The notes under the pieces were generated by a model. The model was not told the DNA's origin, searched no databases, and saw nothing but the letters and a program-made list of their open reading frames with translations. The translations under genes and the position numbers were made by a program. Positions 36,992 to 45,856 of a DNA stretch of 64,000 nucleotides are shown here, one piece after another (positions within the stretch are counted from its first letter, which is position 1; each line of letters starts with the position of its first letter). Location of the stretch: the NCBI GenBank assembly GCA_035540635.1, contig DATLGH010000024.1, positions 1-64,000 of the forward strand, written 5' to 3'. The stretch is from Egibacteraceae bacterium. GTDB lineage: Bacteria; Actinomycetota; Nitriliruptoria; Euzebyales; Egibacteraceae.

Positions 36992-37948
36992 TCAGGGCCG
37001 GTCGAGCGAGCGCAGGGGCGGCCGCTCGACGATCGCGACCTCCGTGCGCATCTCGCTCACGCGCCCCTCGTCGGTACGGCCGAACTGCGTGTAGGTGCGG
37101 GGGAGCGCTTCGGCGAGCGTCGCGCGCTGCTCGTCGCACAGGCGGCGGACGGCGACCTTGGCGATGGCGTAGGCCATCACGGACAGGTCGGCCAAAGGCT
37201 GGTTGTTGTGGACCCGCACGCCGAGGTCGACCTGCGCGATGGCATCACGCCCGGCATGCGCCAGCGTGTCGACGAGCAGTCCCAGCTCGACCCCGTAGCC
37301 GGTGAAGAAGGGCAACGCCTCGAGCAGCTGCCGCCGGCCGGCGTATTCGCCGGCGAGGGGCTGGACGAGACCGGCGAGAGCGGGCCAGAATAGGTTGAGG
37401 AGGGGGCGGGCGAGGAGCTCGGTGACCCGCCCGCCGCCGGCTCGGTCGCGTAGGTCGCCCACGGTGAGCGGCCGGTCGTAGAAGCCCTTCACGAGCTGCA
37501 CGCCGGGCTCGCAGAGCAGGGGACCGAGCAGTCCCCACACGAAGCGGGGGTCGGGGTTGCGGATGTCGGCGTCGACGTAGGCGACGATGTCGCCGGAGGT
37601 CACCGACAGGCTCCGCCACAGCGCGTCGCCTTTGCCGCATGCCGGACCGTACTGGGGCAGGATCGCGCTGTCGTGGTGCACCCGCGCCCCCGCTTCGGCA
37701 GCCACCTCGGGCGTGCCGTCGGTCGAGCCGCCGTCGACAACGACAAGCTCGTCGACGAGGGCGCCCGCGAGGGTCGCCACCGCCGCCACCATCGCGCCGA
37801 TGGTCTCCGCCTCGTTGCGGGCGGGCAGGACGACGCTCACGGTGGTGCCGCTGGCCTGCTTGCGACGGGTAAGGTCGGCGACGGAGAACTGGTCGCTCGC
37901 GAACGTCCGCGCGGCGAACCAGGTTCCCGTGCTGTCACCGACCGTCAT
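36992..37948 (-). CDS. gpgS: Glucosyl-3-phosphoglycerate synthase (GT81)
   Basis: A 318-residue GT-A enzyme that moves glucose from an NDP-glucose to 3-phosphoglycerate, the first step to glucosylglycerate and, in mycobacteria, methylglucose lipopolysaccharides. Evidence: nucleotide-binding SVVLPARNEAETIGAMV, VVDGGSTDGT, the metal-binding D-A-D of IVAYVDADIRNP, LVKGFYDRP, and FFTGYGVELGLLVDTLAHAG plus VRVHNNQPL, all typical of GpgS. Its ATG overlaps the stop of the cupredoxin gene upstream (ATGA), so it is the last gene of the cytochrome oxidase operon. No GpgP phosphatase is seen nearby. Confidence 0.92.
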   Translation of the reverse strand: MTVGDSTGTWFAARTFASDQFSVADLTRRKQASGTTVSVVLPARNEAETIGAMVAAVATLAGALVDELVVVDGGSTDGTPEVAAEAGARVHHDSAILPQYGPACGKGDALWRSLSVTSGDIVAYVDADIRNPDPRFVWGLLGPLLCEPGVQLVKGFYDRPLTVGDLRDRAGGGRVTELLARPLLNLFWPALAGLVQPLAGEYAGRRQLLEALPFFTGYGVELGLLVDTLAHAGRDAIAQVDLGVRVHNNQPLADLSVMAYAIAKVAVRRLCDEQRATLAEALPRTYTQFGRTDEGRVSEMRTEVAIVERPPLRSLDRP

Positions 37949-38580
37949 TGCACCTCGAGCGTGCCCTCCATGCCCGCCTGCCGGTGCCCGGGGACGCTGC
38001 AGTAGTAGGTGTAGGTCCCGGGCTCGAGCTCGATCGTGCCGGTAGCGGACTCCCCGCCGGGTGCCTCCACGACCGTCTCGTCGCCGGCTTCCTCGAACGT
38101 GACGTCGTGCGGCGCTCCGCCCTTGTTGTCGATCGCGATGGTGAGCTCGCCGGCGGGGGCGGTCGCCGGCGCCTCGGAGAAGTCGATGTCGATGGCGACG
38201 AAGACGAGGGCGTCCTCGGGGAAGGCCTCGCCCTCGGCGCCCTCCCCCTCACCACCCTCTCCCTCGGCGGCCGCCTCCTCTTCGTGGTGGATGGGCCGGA
38301 TGCCTGCGGCGGCGCCGGCGGCGCCGGCCGCGGTGACGCCGACCATGCCGACGACGAGGCCGACGCCGAGGGCCCGAGCGGGCAGGTGCGGGCGCGCCGC
38401 CACGAACGCGGCGAGCACGAGCACATAGGCGGCGACGAGCAGGGCGATGAACACCGCGGACATCTCGGGAACGGCGAGGAGCACCCGGGACAGGCTGAAG
38501 GCGAAGATGCCGAAGCCGGCGAGCACCGCCAACGGCAGCATGAACGGAACGAACACCCGCTCGCGGAAGTCCTGGTTCAT
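37945..38580 (-). CDS. Membrane-anchored cupredoxin
   Basis: A 211-residue protein with three membrane helices in residues 10-95, then a Glu/Gly-rich acidic linker (GEGGEGEGAEGEAF), then a blue-copper domain. The copper ligands are all present: H in APHDVTF and C, H and M in YYCSVPGHRQAGM. It probably passes electrons to, or copper into, the cytochrome oxidase encoded just upstream. Overlaps both neighbours by four bases (ATGA), showing tight coupling in the operon. Confidence 0.9.
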   Translation of the reverse strand: MNQDFRERVFVPFMLPLAVLAGFGIFAFSLSRVLLAVPEMSAVFIALLVAAYVLVLAAFVAARPHLPARALGVGLVVGMVGVTAAGAAGAAAGIRPIHHEEEAAAEGEGGEGEGAEGEAFPEDALVFVAIDIDFSEAPATAPAGELTIAIDNKGGAPHDVTFEEAGDETVVEAPGGESATGTIELEPGTYTYYCSVPGHRQAGMEGTLEVQ

Positions 38581-39443
38581 TCGGTCCTCGTCGTCGGCTG
38601 AAGGTTCACGGCCTCGATGTCGCCTTCGAGGTCACGCCAGTAGAGCGCGTCGGGCCCACCGGACTCGCTCTCGCTCGCCCAGCGGAAGAAGAGCACGGCG
38701 ATCGTCCCCCACAGGATGAGGCCGCCGCCGATCTTCATGAGCAGGCCCGCGATCTGCTGGTCCTGCACGACGGTCATGAAGTCCCACAGGCGGGGCGCCT
38801 CGGCGTACGCCCGGTACAGGGCCCCCTCGGAGAAGGTGAGGAACGACGCGGGCACCGTCGGCACGATCGAGTGCGCGAACAGGTAGGTCATGCGTCCGGG
38901 GTAGGACAGGTGCGGCAGCTCGGGCAGCGGGGAGAGCACCGGCCACCACAGCAGGACGCCGAGCCCGATGGTCATGGCGTGCAGGGTGAAGTGCAGTGGG
39001 GCGCTCTGCACGGAGGCGTTGACGATGACCGGCCAGTGGGTCGCCGCTATGAACGCGTTCACGGCGACGAGGGCGACGAGGGGGCGGGTGAGGACCCGCG
39101 CCACGGCGAACACGGCCGCGGGCCGCAGCAGGCGCCGCAGAAGCCACCCGGGGGTGCCGAGGATGAGCAGCGCCGGGACGGCGTACAGGAAGATCATGTG
39201 CTGCAGCATGTGGACGCTGAACAGGTAGCTCTCGGCGACGTGGTGGATGGGCCAGTCCGCCGCCACCCACAGCAGCGCCACGCCGGAGACGAAGCAGACC
39301 CGTTGGTTGCGGCTCGCGGGGCGGCGCCCTGGCGCGAGCTTCGGCCCCCACGCGGACAGCGCGTAGAGGTAGCCCCCGACGAGCGCGACGACGAGGAGCC
39401 AGGCGTCGGGGTGGGGCTCCCAGGACAGGACCGCCTCGGGCAT
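38577..39443 (-). CDS. ctaG: CtaG-family oxidase assembly protein
   Basis: A 288-residue integral membrane protein with about seven helices. It matches the caa3_CtaG family: WVAADWPIHHVAESYLFSVH, MLQHMIFLYAVPALLILGTP and LHFTLHAMTIGLGVLLWWPV carry the conserved His residues likely to bind copper. CtaG helps deliver copper to the oxidase CuB centre. It begins two bases after ctaF and overlaps the cupredoxin gene, fitting its role in this operon. Confidence 0.9.
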   Translation of the reverse strand: MPEAVLSWEPHPDAWLLVVALVGGYLYALSAWGPKLAPGRRPASRNQRVCFVSGVALLWVAADWPIHHVAESYLFSVHMLQHMIFLYAVPALLILGTPGWLLRRLLRPAAVFAVARVLTRPLVALVAVNAFIAATHWPVIVNASVQSAPLHFTLHAMTIGLGVLLWWPVLSPLPELPHLSYPGRMTYLFAHSIVPTVPASFLTFSEGALYRAYAEAPRLWDFMTVVQDQQIAGLLMKIGGGLILWGTIAVLFFRWASESESGGPDALYWRDLEGDIEAVNLQPTTRTE

Positions 39444-39445
39444 CG

Positions 39446-39754
39446 TCAGGCCTGCACCATTGGGGTGCCGAGGAACATCGTCGCGATGACGATCCCGAAG
39501 ACCGTCGTCGCGAGCGCCAGGCCGACGAGGAACACCCGCCGGAACAGGCGGTGGTCGAAGCGCAGGTGCATGAACCAGGCGACGACGAGGACGAACTTCA
39601 GGGCGGTGAGGAAGAGCAGGGCGGGGACCGTCACCTGCCGGATGACGGGGGCGAAGTAGAGGGCCACCTCGATCGCGGTCAGGACCGCGAGGATGACGCC
39701 GATCTGGACGTACTCGGTGACACCCGGGTGCCAGCCGTGCTCGGACTCTGCCAT
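39446..39754 (-). CDS. ctaF: Cytochrome c oxidase subunit IV
   Basis: A 102-residue prokaryotic subunit IV with three membrane helices (YVQIGVILAVLTAIEVALYF, LLFLTALKFVLVVAWFMHL, VFLVGLALATTVFGIVIAT) and the family signature KFVLVVAWFMHLRFD. It stabilises the subunit I/III core. Lies between ctaE and ctaG with gaps of seven and two bases. Confidence 0.92.
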   Translation of the reverse strand: MAESEHGWHPGVTEYVQIGVILAVLTAIEVALYFAPVIRQVTVPALLFLTALKFVLVVAWFMHLRFDHRLFRRVFLVGLALATTVFGIVIATMFLGTPMVQA

Positions 39755-39761
39755 GGGGGCG

Positions 39762-40382
39762 CTACTCCGCGGGGATGAGGTAGACGACGGTGAACAGGAC
39801 GATCCACACGATGTCGACGAAGTGCCAGTAGAGGCCGATGTTCTCCACTGTGCCGTCGTGCGCGGGGGTCAGGCGTCCGAGGAACGACGCGCCCCACATG
39901 CCGAGCAGCATGAGGATCCCGACGGCCACGTGGACGCCGTGGAAGCCCGTGAGCACGAAGAACGACGAGGAGAACGCGCTGGTCGTCAGCCCGAACCCCT
40001 CCTCGACGAAGAACGTGAACTCGTAGATCTGCCCTGCGAGGAACGTGGAGCCCATGGCGGCCGTGGCGAGGGTCCAGATGCGGAAGCGGCGCATGTCGCC
40101 GGCCTGTATCGCCGCGAGCGCGAGCACCATGCCGAGGGAGGACATGAGGAGGATGAACGTCGACACCGAGGTGAAGGGGATGTCGAAGATCTCCCCGGGC
40201 CCCGGGCCGTCGGCGAGCTCGTCGAGGTAGATGAGGTAGGTGGAGATGAGCGCGCCGAAGAACAGGCACTCGGACGCGATGAGCGTCCACATCCCCATCT
40301 TCTCGTTCGACAGACCGAGGCTGGTGTGGTGGCCGTCGTCGCCCCGCTCGGCCGGCTGGATCGCTGCCGCTGCTTCCGCCAC
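39762..40382 (-). CDS. ctaE: Cytochrome c oxidase subunit III
   Basis: A 206-residue subunit III with five membrane helices. Signature parts: KMGMWTLIASECLFFGALIS, the Glu in AGQIYEF, and GFHGVHVAVGILMLLGM, with WHFVDIVWIVLFTVVYL at the C-terminus. It belongs to the short five-helix form found in caa3-type oxidases. Starts two bases after the ctaD stop. Confidence 0.96.
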   Translation of the reverse strand: MAEAAAAIQPAERGDDGHHTSLGLSNEKMGMWTLIASECLFFGALISTYLIYLDELADGPGPGEIFDIPFTSVSTFILLMSSLGMVLALAAIQAGDMRRFRIWTLATAAMGSTFLAGQIYEFTFFVEEGFGLTTSAFSSSFFVLTGFHGVHVAVGILMLLGMWGASFLGRLTPAHDGTVENIGLYWHFVDIVWIVLFTVVYLIPAE

Positions 40383-40384
40383 TG

Positions 40385-42319
40385 CTAGTGCTCCTCCACG
40401 CTCGGCTCGAGTGCCCAGGCGAACAGTCCGCCGATGGTGATGAGGCCCCCGAGACCGATGAGGATGGGGGAGAAGATCACGCCGTAGGCCATGATCGGGA
40501 CGCCGATCGACGCCACGAGCGGGTAGTACGAGGGGTCGGGCATGTGGACGCCGTGCGCGTCGCCGGCGCCGGCGTCGTGCGCGTCCGCCGCGGCGGGGGA
40601 GTCGGCCGCGCCTCCTGAAGGCACCCGCATCGGCTGGCGGCCGGGCTCACCGACGGCGTACTTGCGGTTCCACAGCTCGTCGCGCGCGCTCACCTGCGGG
40701 ACGACGTCGAAGTTGTGCGGCGGCGGCGGGGAGGTCGTCGTCCACTCCAGGGTCCGGGCGTCCCACGGGTCGTTGCCCGCCGGGCGACCGTTCTTGCGGC
40801 TCTTCAGGACGTTGACGATGAAGACGACGAAGCCCAGGGCGATGACGAAGGCCCCGATGGTCTCCACGAGGTTCCAGAAGTTCCATCCCATGCCGTCGGG
40901 GTAGGTCGCCACGCGGCGGGGCATGCCCTGGAGGCCGAGGATGTGCATCGGACCGAAGGTCACGTTGAAGCCGATGAGCATGAGCCAGAAGTGAAGCTTG
41001 CCGAGCCTGTCGTTCATGAGCCGGCCCTTGACCTTCGGGAACCAGTAGTAGAAGCCGGCCATGAGCCCGAACACCGCGCCGCCGAACAGCACGTAGTGGA
41101 AGTGGGCGACGATGTAGTAGGTGTCGGTCTGCTGGTAGTTGTGCGGCACGATCGCGTGCGTGACGCCCGACAGCCCGCCGATGGTGAACATGGCGACGAG
41201 GCCGATGGCGAACAGCATCGGTGTGGTGAAGCGGATCTGGCCGCCCCACAGTGTGGCGATCCAGTTGAAGATCTTGATGCCCGTCGGCACCGCGATGAAC
41301 ATCGTCGACAGGGCGAACGCGGCGTTGGCGACCGGCCCGAGACCGACGGCGAACATGTGGTGCGCCCATACCCCCCAGCCCATGAAGCCGATGGCGATGC
41401 CGGAGAAGACGATCGCCGTGTAGCCGAACAGCGGCTTGCGGCTGAACACCGGCAGGATCTCGCTGACGATCCCGAAGGCGGGCAGGATGAGGATGTAGAC
41501 CTCGGGATGGCCGAAGAGCCAGAACATGTGCTGCCAGAGGACCGGGTCGCCGCCCTGCGCGGGGTTGAAGAAGTTCGAGGCGAACCGGATGTCGAACATC
41601 AGCTGCCAGAGGGCGACACCGATGATCGGCATGGCGAACAGCATGAGGACGCTCGTCACGAACGTCATCCACACGAACACCGGCATGCGCATGAGCGTCA
41701 TGCCGGGAGCGCGCAGGTTGAGGATGGTGACGATGAAGTTGACCGCGCTCGCCAGCGACGCGATGCCGGCGATCTGCAGGCCGAGTGAGTAGAAGAGCAT
41801 GCGGAAGTTGAGTTCGCTCGAGAAGCCCAACGTCTCCCCGAGCGGGTCACCGCCGAGGATGGACAGGGGGGCGTAGCCGAACCACCCGCCGTCCGGCAGA
41901 CCACCGAGGAAGATGCTGGAGAACATGAAGATGCCCGCGAACAGGAAGATCCAGTACGACAGCGCGTTCAGCCGGGGGAACGCGACGTCGCGGGCGCCGA
42001 TCATGAGCGGCAGGAGATAGTTGAAGAACGCGGCCGACAGCGGCATGACCCCGAAGAAGATCATCGTGAGGCCGTGCGTCGTGAAGAGCTGGTTGTACTG
42101 GTCGCGGGTGAGGAACGCCGCGTCGGGGCTCGCAAGCTGCACCCGGATCAGGAGGGCCTCCACGCCACCGAGGAGGAAGAACAGGAAGGCGGTGACGAAG
42201 TAGAGGATCCCGATCTTCTTGTGGTCGATCGTCGTGAACCAGCTCGACGGGCCGGTCGTCGCCTTCGGCCGGCGGAAGGCGCTTTGCCCCGTAGCCGGCC
42301 GCTCCGCGGTCGCCGTCAC
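40385..42319 (-). CDS. ctaD: Cytochrome c oxidase subunit I
   Basis: A 644-residue heme-copper oxidase subunit. Twelve core helices carry the heme a His (TTHGLTMIFFG), the CuB His-Tyr crosslink site (FGHPEVYILILP), the CuB His pair (GVWAHHMF) and the heme ligands (IVAHFHYVLF). After residue 545 comes a charged linker and then two extra helices (YPLVASIGVPIMAYGVIFSP and LIGLGGLITIGGLFAWAL), a fused extension seen in some caa3 oxidases. Two bases separate it from ctaE. Part of the minus-strand operon led by ctaC. Confidence 0.97.
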   Translation of the reverse strand: MTATAERPATGQSAFRRPKATTGPSSWFTTIDHKKIGILYFVTAFLFFLLGGVEALLIRVQLASPDAAFLTRDQYNQLFTTHGLTMIFFGVMPLSAAFFNYLLPLMIGARDVAFPRLNALSYWIFLFAGIFMFSSIFLGGLPDGGWFGYAPLSILGGDPLGETLGFSSELNFRMLFYSLGLQIAGIASLASAVNFIVTILNLRAPGMTLMRMPVFVWMTFVTSVLMLFAMPIIGVALWQLMFDIRFASNFFNPAQGGDPVLWQHMFWLFGHPEVYILILPAFGIVSEILPVFSRKPLFGYTAIVFSGIAIGFMGWGVWAHHMFAVGLGPVANAAFALSTMFIAVPTGIKIFNWIATLWGGQIRFTTPMLFAIGLVAMFTIGGLSGVTHAIVPHNYQQTDTYYIVAHFHYVLFGGAVFGLMAGFYYWFPKVKGRLMNDRLGKLHFWLMLIGFNVTFGPMHILGLQGMPRRVATYPDGMGWNFWNLVETIGAFVIALGFVVFIVNVLKSRKNGRPAGNDPWDARTLEWTTTSPPPPHNFDVVPQVSARDELWNRKYAVGEPGRQPMRVPSGGAADSPAAADAHDAGAGDAHGVHMPDPSYYPLVASIGVPIMAYGVIFSPILIGLGGLITIGGLFAWALEPSVEEH

Positions 42320-42377
42320 CGCTGCCCCCTACCGCTGCGCTGCTCGATGGTCATGGCAGGTCTCCCGTTGCACCGTG

Positions 42378-43490
42378 TCACTGGAGGGTCTGCAGGTACT
42401 CGACGAGCGCCTCGACCTGGTCGTCGGCGAGGCCGAGGTTGGGCATCTGCGCACCGGGCTTGACCCCCGGCGGGTTGCGGATCCACGCGCCGACCTGCTC
42501 GGGGTCGTCGTTCTCGAAGATGCCCCCGCCGAAGATCTCGCGGGTGGCGAAGTGGGTGAGGTCGGGCCCGACGCGGACGCCGGCGTTCTGCGGGTGGCCG
42601 TCGATGACGTGGCAGGCGACGCAGTGAACGCCGAACAGCTCCTGGCCCTCCGCCGCGAGGCCCTGCAGGTCGGTGTCCGCCGGCTGCGCCTGCTCGTCGA
42701 GCCAGGTCGTGAAGTCCTCGACGGTATGGGTGACCACCTGGAAGCGCATCTCGGCGTGGGCCAACCCACAGAACTCCGCACATTGGCCAGAGTAGCGCTG
42801 GCCCGGTTCCTCAGCCTCGATGCGCATGATCCGCTCGTAGCCGGGGATGACGTCCTGCTTGCCGGCCAACCGCGGGACCCAGAAGCTGTGGGCCACGCCG
42901 GCGAGGGACTGGGCGCTGCGCGACCCGTCGGGGTCGGCCTGGTCGAACGTGTCGGGAATGCCGGGATGCAGCGCCTCCATCTGCAGGCGCACCGCCCGGT
43001 CCACGGGGATGTGGAGCTCGTTGGCCGTGACGACCCCCCGGCCCTCCTCGCCGAGGTACTCGAACTCCCACCAGAACTGCTTGCCGATGACCCGCACGGC
43101 GAGGGCCTCCTCGCCCGGGTCCTCGGCGAGGGCGAAGATGCCGCCGACGGTGGGGACGGCGATGACCGCGAGGATGAGCGCGGGGATGGCCGTCCAGATG
43201 AGCTCCAGGCGGGTGTTGCCGGCCACCTGGCGCGGCGGCTGGTCCTGGCCACGGTCGCGGAAGCGGATGACGGCGACGAGGATGAGCCCCTGGACGAGCA
43301 CGAAGACCGCCACCGCGATGGGGAACACGAGGTTCCACAGCCCGTCCTGGAACCGGGCGATGGGACCGGCGGGGTCGAGTGCGTTCTGTGGGAGCTCCCC
43401 GGGCGTGTCACCGCCGATGGCGCACCCGCCGAGCAGCAGGGCGGCACCGAGCAGCAGCCCCCAGCCCGGAAGGGGGCGTCGAGCCCTCAT
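42378..43490 (-). CDS. ctaC: Cytochrome c oxidase subunit II with fused cytochrome c (caa3 type)
   Basis: A 370-residue lipoprotein. The signal peptide ends in a lipobox (LLGGC, Cys23). Two membrane helices follow, then the periplasmic CuA domain with GQCAEFCGLAHAEM (two Cys, Glu, His, Met). The C-terminal 90 residues are a cytochrome c domain with heme motif CVACH and axial Met in GAQMPNLG. This fusion defines caa3-type oxidases, which take electrons through the attached heme c. GGAGGAGAG lies directly before ATG 43490. First gene of the operon. Confidence 0.96.
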   Translation of the reverse strand: MRARRPLPGWGLLLGAALLLGGCAIGGDTPGELPQNALDPAGPIARFQDGLWNLVFPIAVAVFVLVQGLILVAVIRFRDRGQDQPPRQVAGNTRLELIWTAIPALILAVIAVPTVGGIFALAEDPGEEALAVRVIGKQFWWEFEYLGEEGRGVVTANELHIPVDRAVRLQMEALHPGIPDTFDQADPDGSRSAQSLAGVAHSFWVPRLAGKQDVIPGYERIMRIEAEEPGQRYSGQCAEFCGLAHAEMRFQVVTHTVEDFTTWLDEQAQPADTDLQGLAAEGQELFGVHCVACHVIDGHPQNAGVRVGPDLTHFATREIFGGGIFENDDPEQVGAWIRNPPGVKPGAQMPNLGLADDQVEALVEYLQTLQ

Positions 43491-43733
43491 CTCTCCTCCG
43501 TGTTCCGCAGCGTGTGCTCCGCAGCGTCGAGCAGGGCCACCGACGTGACGGGAGGCTGCGCGCATCCTGCTCCGCACTTCCTTGGTCGTTCGGCCGGCCG
43601 GTCGGACGGCTCGAGGGGACGGCGCGAGCCGCTGGGGCGGTAGTGTGGCATGAGCGGGGCTCCGACACGAAATACACCGGCGACCCGCCTCACGCGGAGG
43701 CGGCCGGGCGCGCGGCGGGGTTACCGTTCGGCC

Positions 43734-44891
43734 ATGGACAGCACCCCGGACAGGGGGACCACGGGCTCCCGCATCGAGGTGGCCCTGCGGCGGCTCGCCG
43801 TCGGCTACCGCGCCGTGGGCGCCGTGTGGCTCACGCTGCTCGCGTTGACCGCGGCCGTCCCGGGTGTGAGCACGGTGACGGCCGACCCGCTCGTGACCGG
43901 CGCGACGATCGTGCTCGTGGCGGGCTGGTCGGCGTTGACGGGCCTCGTCGCCGCCCGCCGGCCCGCGGCGCTCGCCTCGCCCGCGTGGTTGGCCGCCGAC
44001 GCGACGGTGGCGGTCGCGACGATCCTGGCCCCGTCGGTGGCGGGGGCGGGAGCGGCGGCCTTCTACGGCGGCTACCCGTTCTCCTCGGTGCTCCTCGCGG
44101 CGACCATGCGGGGACTGGCAGGAGGTCTGCCGGTCGGGGCCGTGCTCGCCGTCGCGGCAGTCGGCAGGCTCGCCGCCGAGGGCGCGCCCGCGCTTCCCGA
44201 GGCGCTCGGCTCGGTGATCCTCTACCTCGCCGGGGCGGGACTCGTCGCCTGGGGAGCCGACGTGCTGCGGCGCCAGGACGCGGAGCGCCGGGCTGCCGAG
44301 GCGACGCTGGCCGTCGAGCGGGCCGAACGTGTCCGCTCGCAGGAGCGTGCCGAGACGGCGGCGCACCTTCACGACTCGGTCCTCCAGACACTCGCGCTCA
44401 TCCAGCGGGCGAGTGACGACCCCGCCGGTGTGACCGCGCTCGCCCGCAGCTGCGAGCGCGAGCTCCGCGGCTGGCTGGCCGGCGCCGCGGCCCCCGACGG
44501 CCGGCGCTTCGGCGACGCGGTGCGCGTCGCGGCGGCGGAGGTGGAGGCGGCCCACCACGTGACGGTCGACGTCGTGACCGTCGGTGACGCCGCCCTCGAC
44601 ACGCCGCTGGCAGCGCTCGTGGCCGCGGCGCGCGAGGCACTCGTCAACGCCGCCAAGCACGCCGGCGTCGACCGCGTCTCGCTCTACGCGGAGGCCGGCC
44701 CCGGCGGCTTCGAGGTCTTCGTCCGGGACCGTGGCGCCGGCTTCGACACCGACGGGGTGGCACCCGACCGCCGGGGCATCGCCGAGTCGATCGTCGGCCG
44801 GGTCCGCCGTCACGGCGGCGAGGCGAGCGTGCGCTCCGCCCCCGGACAGGGCACGGAGGTCCGCCTGCGCCTGCCGATTCCGGGCTCGTGA
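43734..44891 (+). CDS. Membrane sensor histidine kinase, NarL type
   Basis: A 385-residue kinase. Residues 15-180 hold five to six membrane helices. The dimerisation helix is ERAETAAHLHDSVLQTLALI with phosphoacceptor H213. The HATPase domain has REALVNAAKHAG (N box) and GAGFDTDGV/GIAESIVGRV (G boxes). Its H-L-H-D-S-V-L-Q-T-L pattern is common in an actinobacterial subfamily. The response regulator follows at 94 bp. Divergent from the cytochrome oxidase operon, so it may control respiration genes, but this is from position only. Confidence 0.92.
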   Translation: MDSTPDRGTTGSRIEVALRRLAVGYRAVGAVWLTLLALTAAVPGVSTVTADPLVTGATIVLVAGWSALTGLVAARRPAALASPAWLAADATVAVATILAPSVAGAGAAAFYGGYPFSSVLLAATMRGLAGGLPVGAVLAVAAVGRLAAEGAPALPEALGSVILYLAGAGLVAWGADVLRRQDAERRAAEATLAVERAERVRSQERAETAAHLHDSVLQTLALIQRASDDPAGVTALARSCERELRGWLAGAAAPDGRRFGDAVRVAAAEVEAAHHVTVDVVTVGDAALDTPLAALVAAAREALVNAAKHAGVDRVSLYAEAGPGGFEVFVRDRGAGFDTDGVAPDRRGIAESIVGRVRRHGGEASVRSAPGQGTEVRLRLPIPGS

Positions 44892-44985
44892 ACCGCCGAG
44901 CGGTGAGCGAGGGCGACGCCGCCTATGCGTCAAGGGTGCGGCGGTCGGTCGCGGCACCGCGCGCCGAGAACACCGACCTGCGATC

Positions 44986-45681
44986 ATGAGCGGCATGCGC
45001 GAGCGCGCCAAGGTCTTCCTCGTCGACGACCACGCCCTGTTCCGCGCGGGCATCCGCAGCGAGATCGCCGACCGCGTCTGGATCTGCGGTGAGGCCGCCG
45101 ACGTGCCCGCGGCGGTGGCGGGCATCGTCGCGCACGCCCCGGACGTGGTGCTGCTCGACGTGCACCTGCCGACGGTGCCGGGTGCCGGTGGGGGCACCCC
45201 CTGGGCCGGTGGCGACCAGACCGGGGGCCGTGCGGTAATCGAGGGCGTCAGGGCGGCGGGCAGCGACGCGCGCTTCCTCGCCCTGTCCGCCTCGGACAGC
45301 CCTGAGGACGTCATCGGCCTCGTCCGTGCCGGCGCGCGCGGGTACGTGACGAAGACGGTCTCCGCCGACGAGCTCGTCGACGGCATCCGGCGGGTGGCTT
45401 CGGGCGACGCCGTCTTCAGCCCCCAGCTCGCCGGCTACGTCCTCGACGCGTTCGCCGCGATCCCGGTAGCCCAGGTCGACGACGACCTCGCGACGCTCAC
45501 CCGCCGGGAGCGCGAGGTCCTCCAGCACGTCGCTCGCGGCTACACCTACCGGGAGATCGCCGAGCAGCTGTTCATCTCCGTGAAGACGGTGGAGACGCAC
45601 GTGTCCGCGGTGCTGCGCAAGCTCCAGCTGCCGAACCGCCACCAGCTCTCGCGCTGGGCGGCCGAGCACAACATCCGCTGA
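44986..45681 (+). CDS. LuxR-type response regulator with receiver insertion
   Basis: A 231-residue response regulator. Receiver: DDH at 14-16, phosphoacceptor D58 in VVLLDVHLP, Lys in GYVTKTV. Right after the phosphorylation site is a Gly/Pro-rich insertion of about 16 residues (VPGAGGGTPWAGGDQTGG), longer than in most relatives. C-terminal helix-turn-helix from LTRREREVLQHVARGYTYRE. It is the evident partner of the kinase just upstream. ATG 44986; no strong ribosome binding site is visible. Confidence 0.92.
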   Translation: MSGMRERAKVFLVDDHALFRAGIRSEIADRVWICGEAADVPAAVAGIVAHAPDVVLLDVHLPTVPGAGGGTPWAGGDQTGGRAVIEGVRAAGSDARFLALSASDSPEDVIGLVRAGARGYVTKTVSADELVDGIRRVASGDAVFSPQLAGYVLDAFAAIPVAQVDDDLATLTRREREVLQHVARGYTYREIAEQLFISVKTVETHVSAVLRKLQLPNRHQLSRWAAEHNIR

Positions 45682-45856
45682 CCCGCGCCGGGGAGACGGC
45701 CGCCGGGCGGGTGGCGGGTTACCCCCCACCTCGCCGGCGGAGGCGATCAGGTCACCCCGAGCCGAGGATCAGGGTGATCCCCGAGGCGCGCGGGAAGCAC
45801 CGCGGGCGACAGTGAGCCGACGGCCGCACCCGCGGCCCCCGTCGGGAGGCTTCTCC

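Noticed and set aside
43650-43733. An earlier start for the second histidine kinase
   Set aside because: The added residues are Arg/Thr/Pro-rich; ATG 43734 gives a normal N-terminus.
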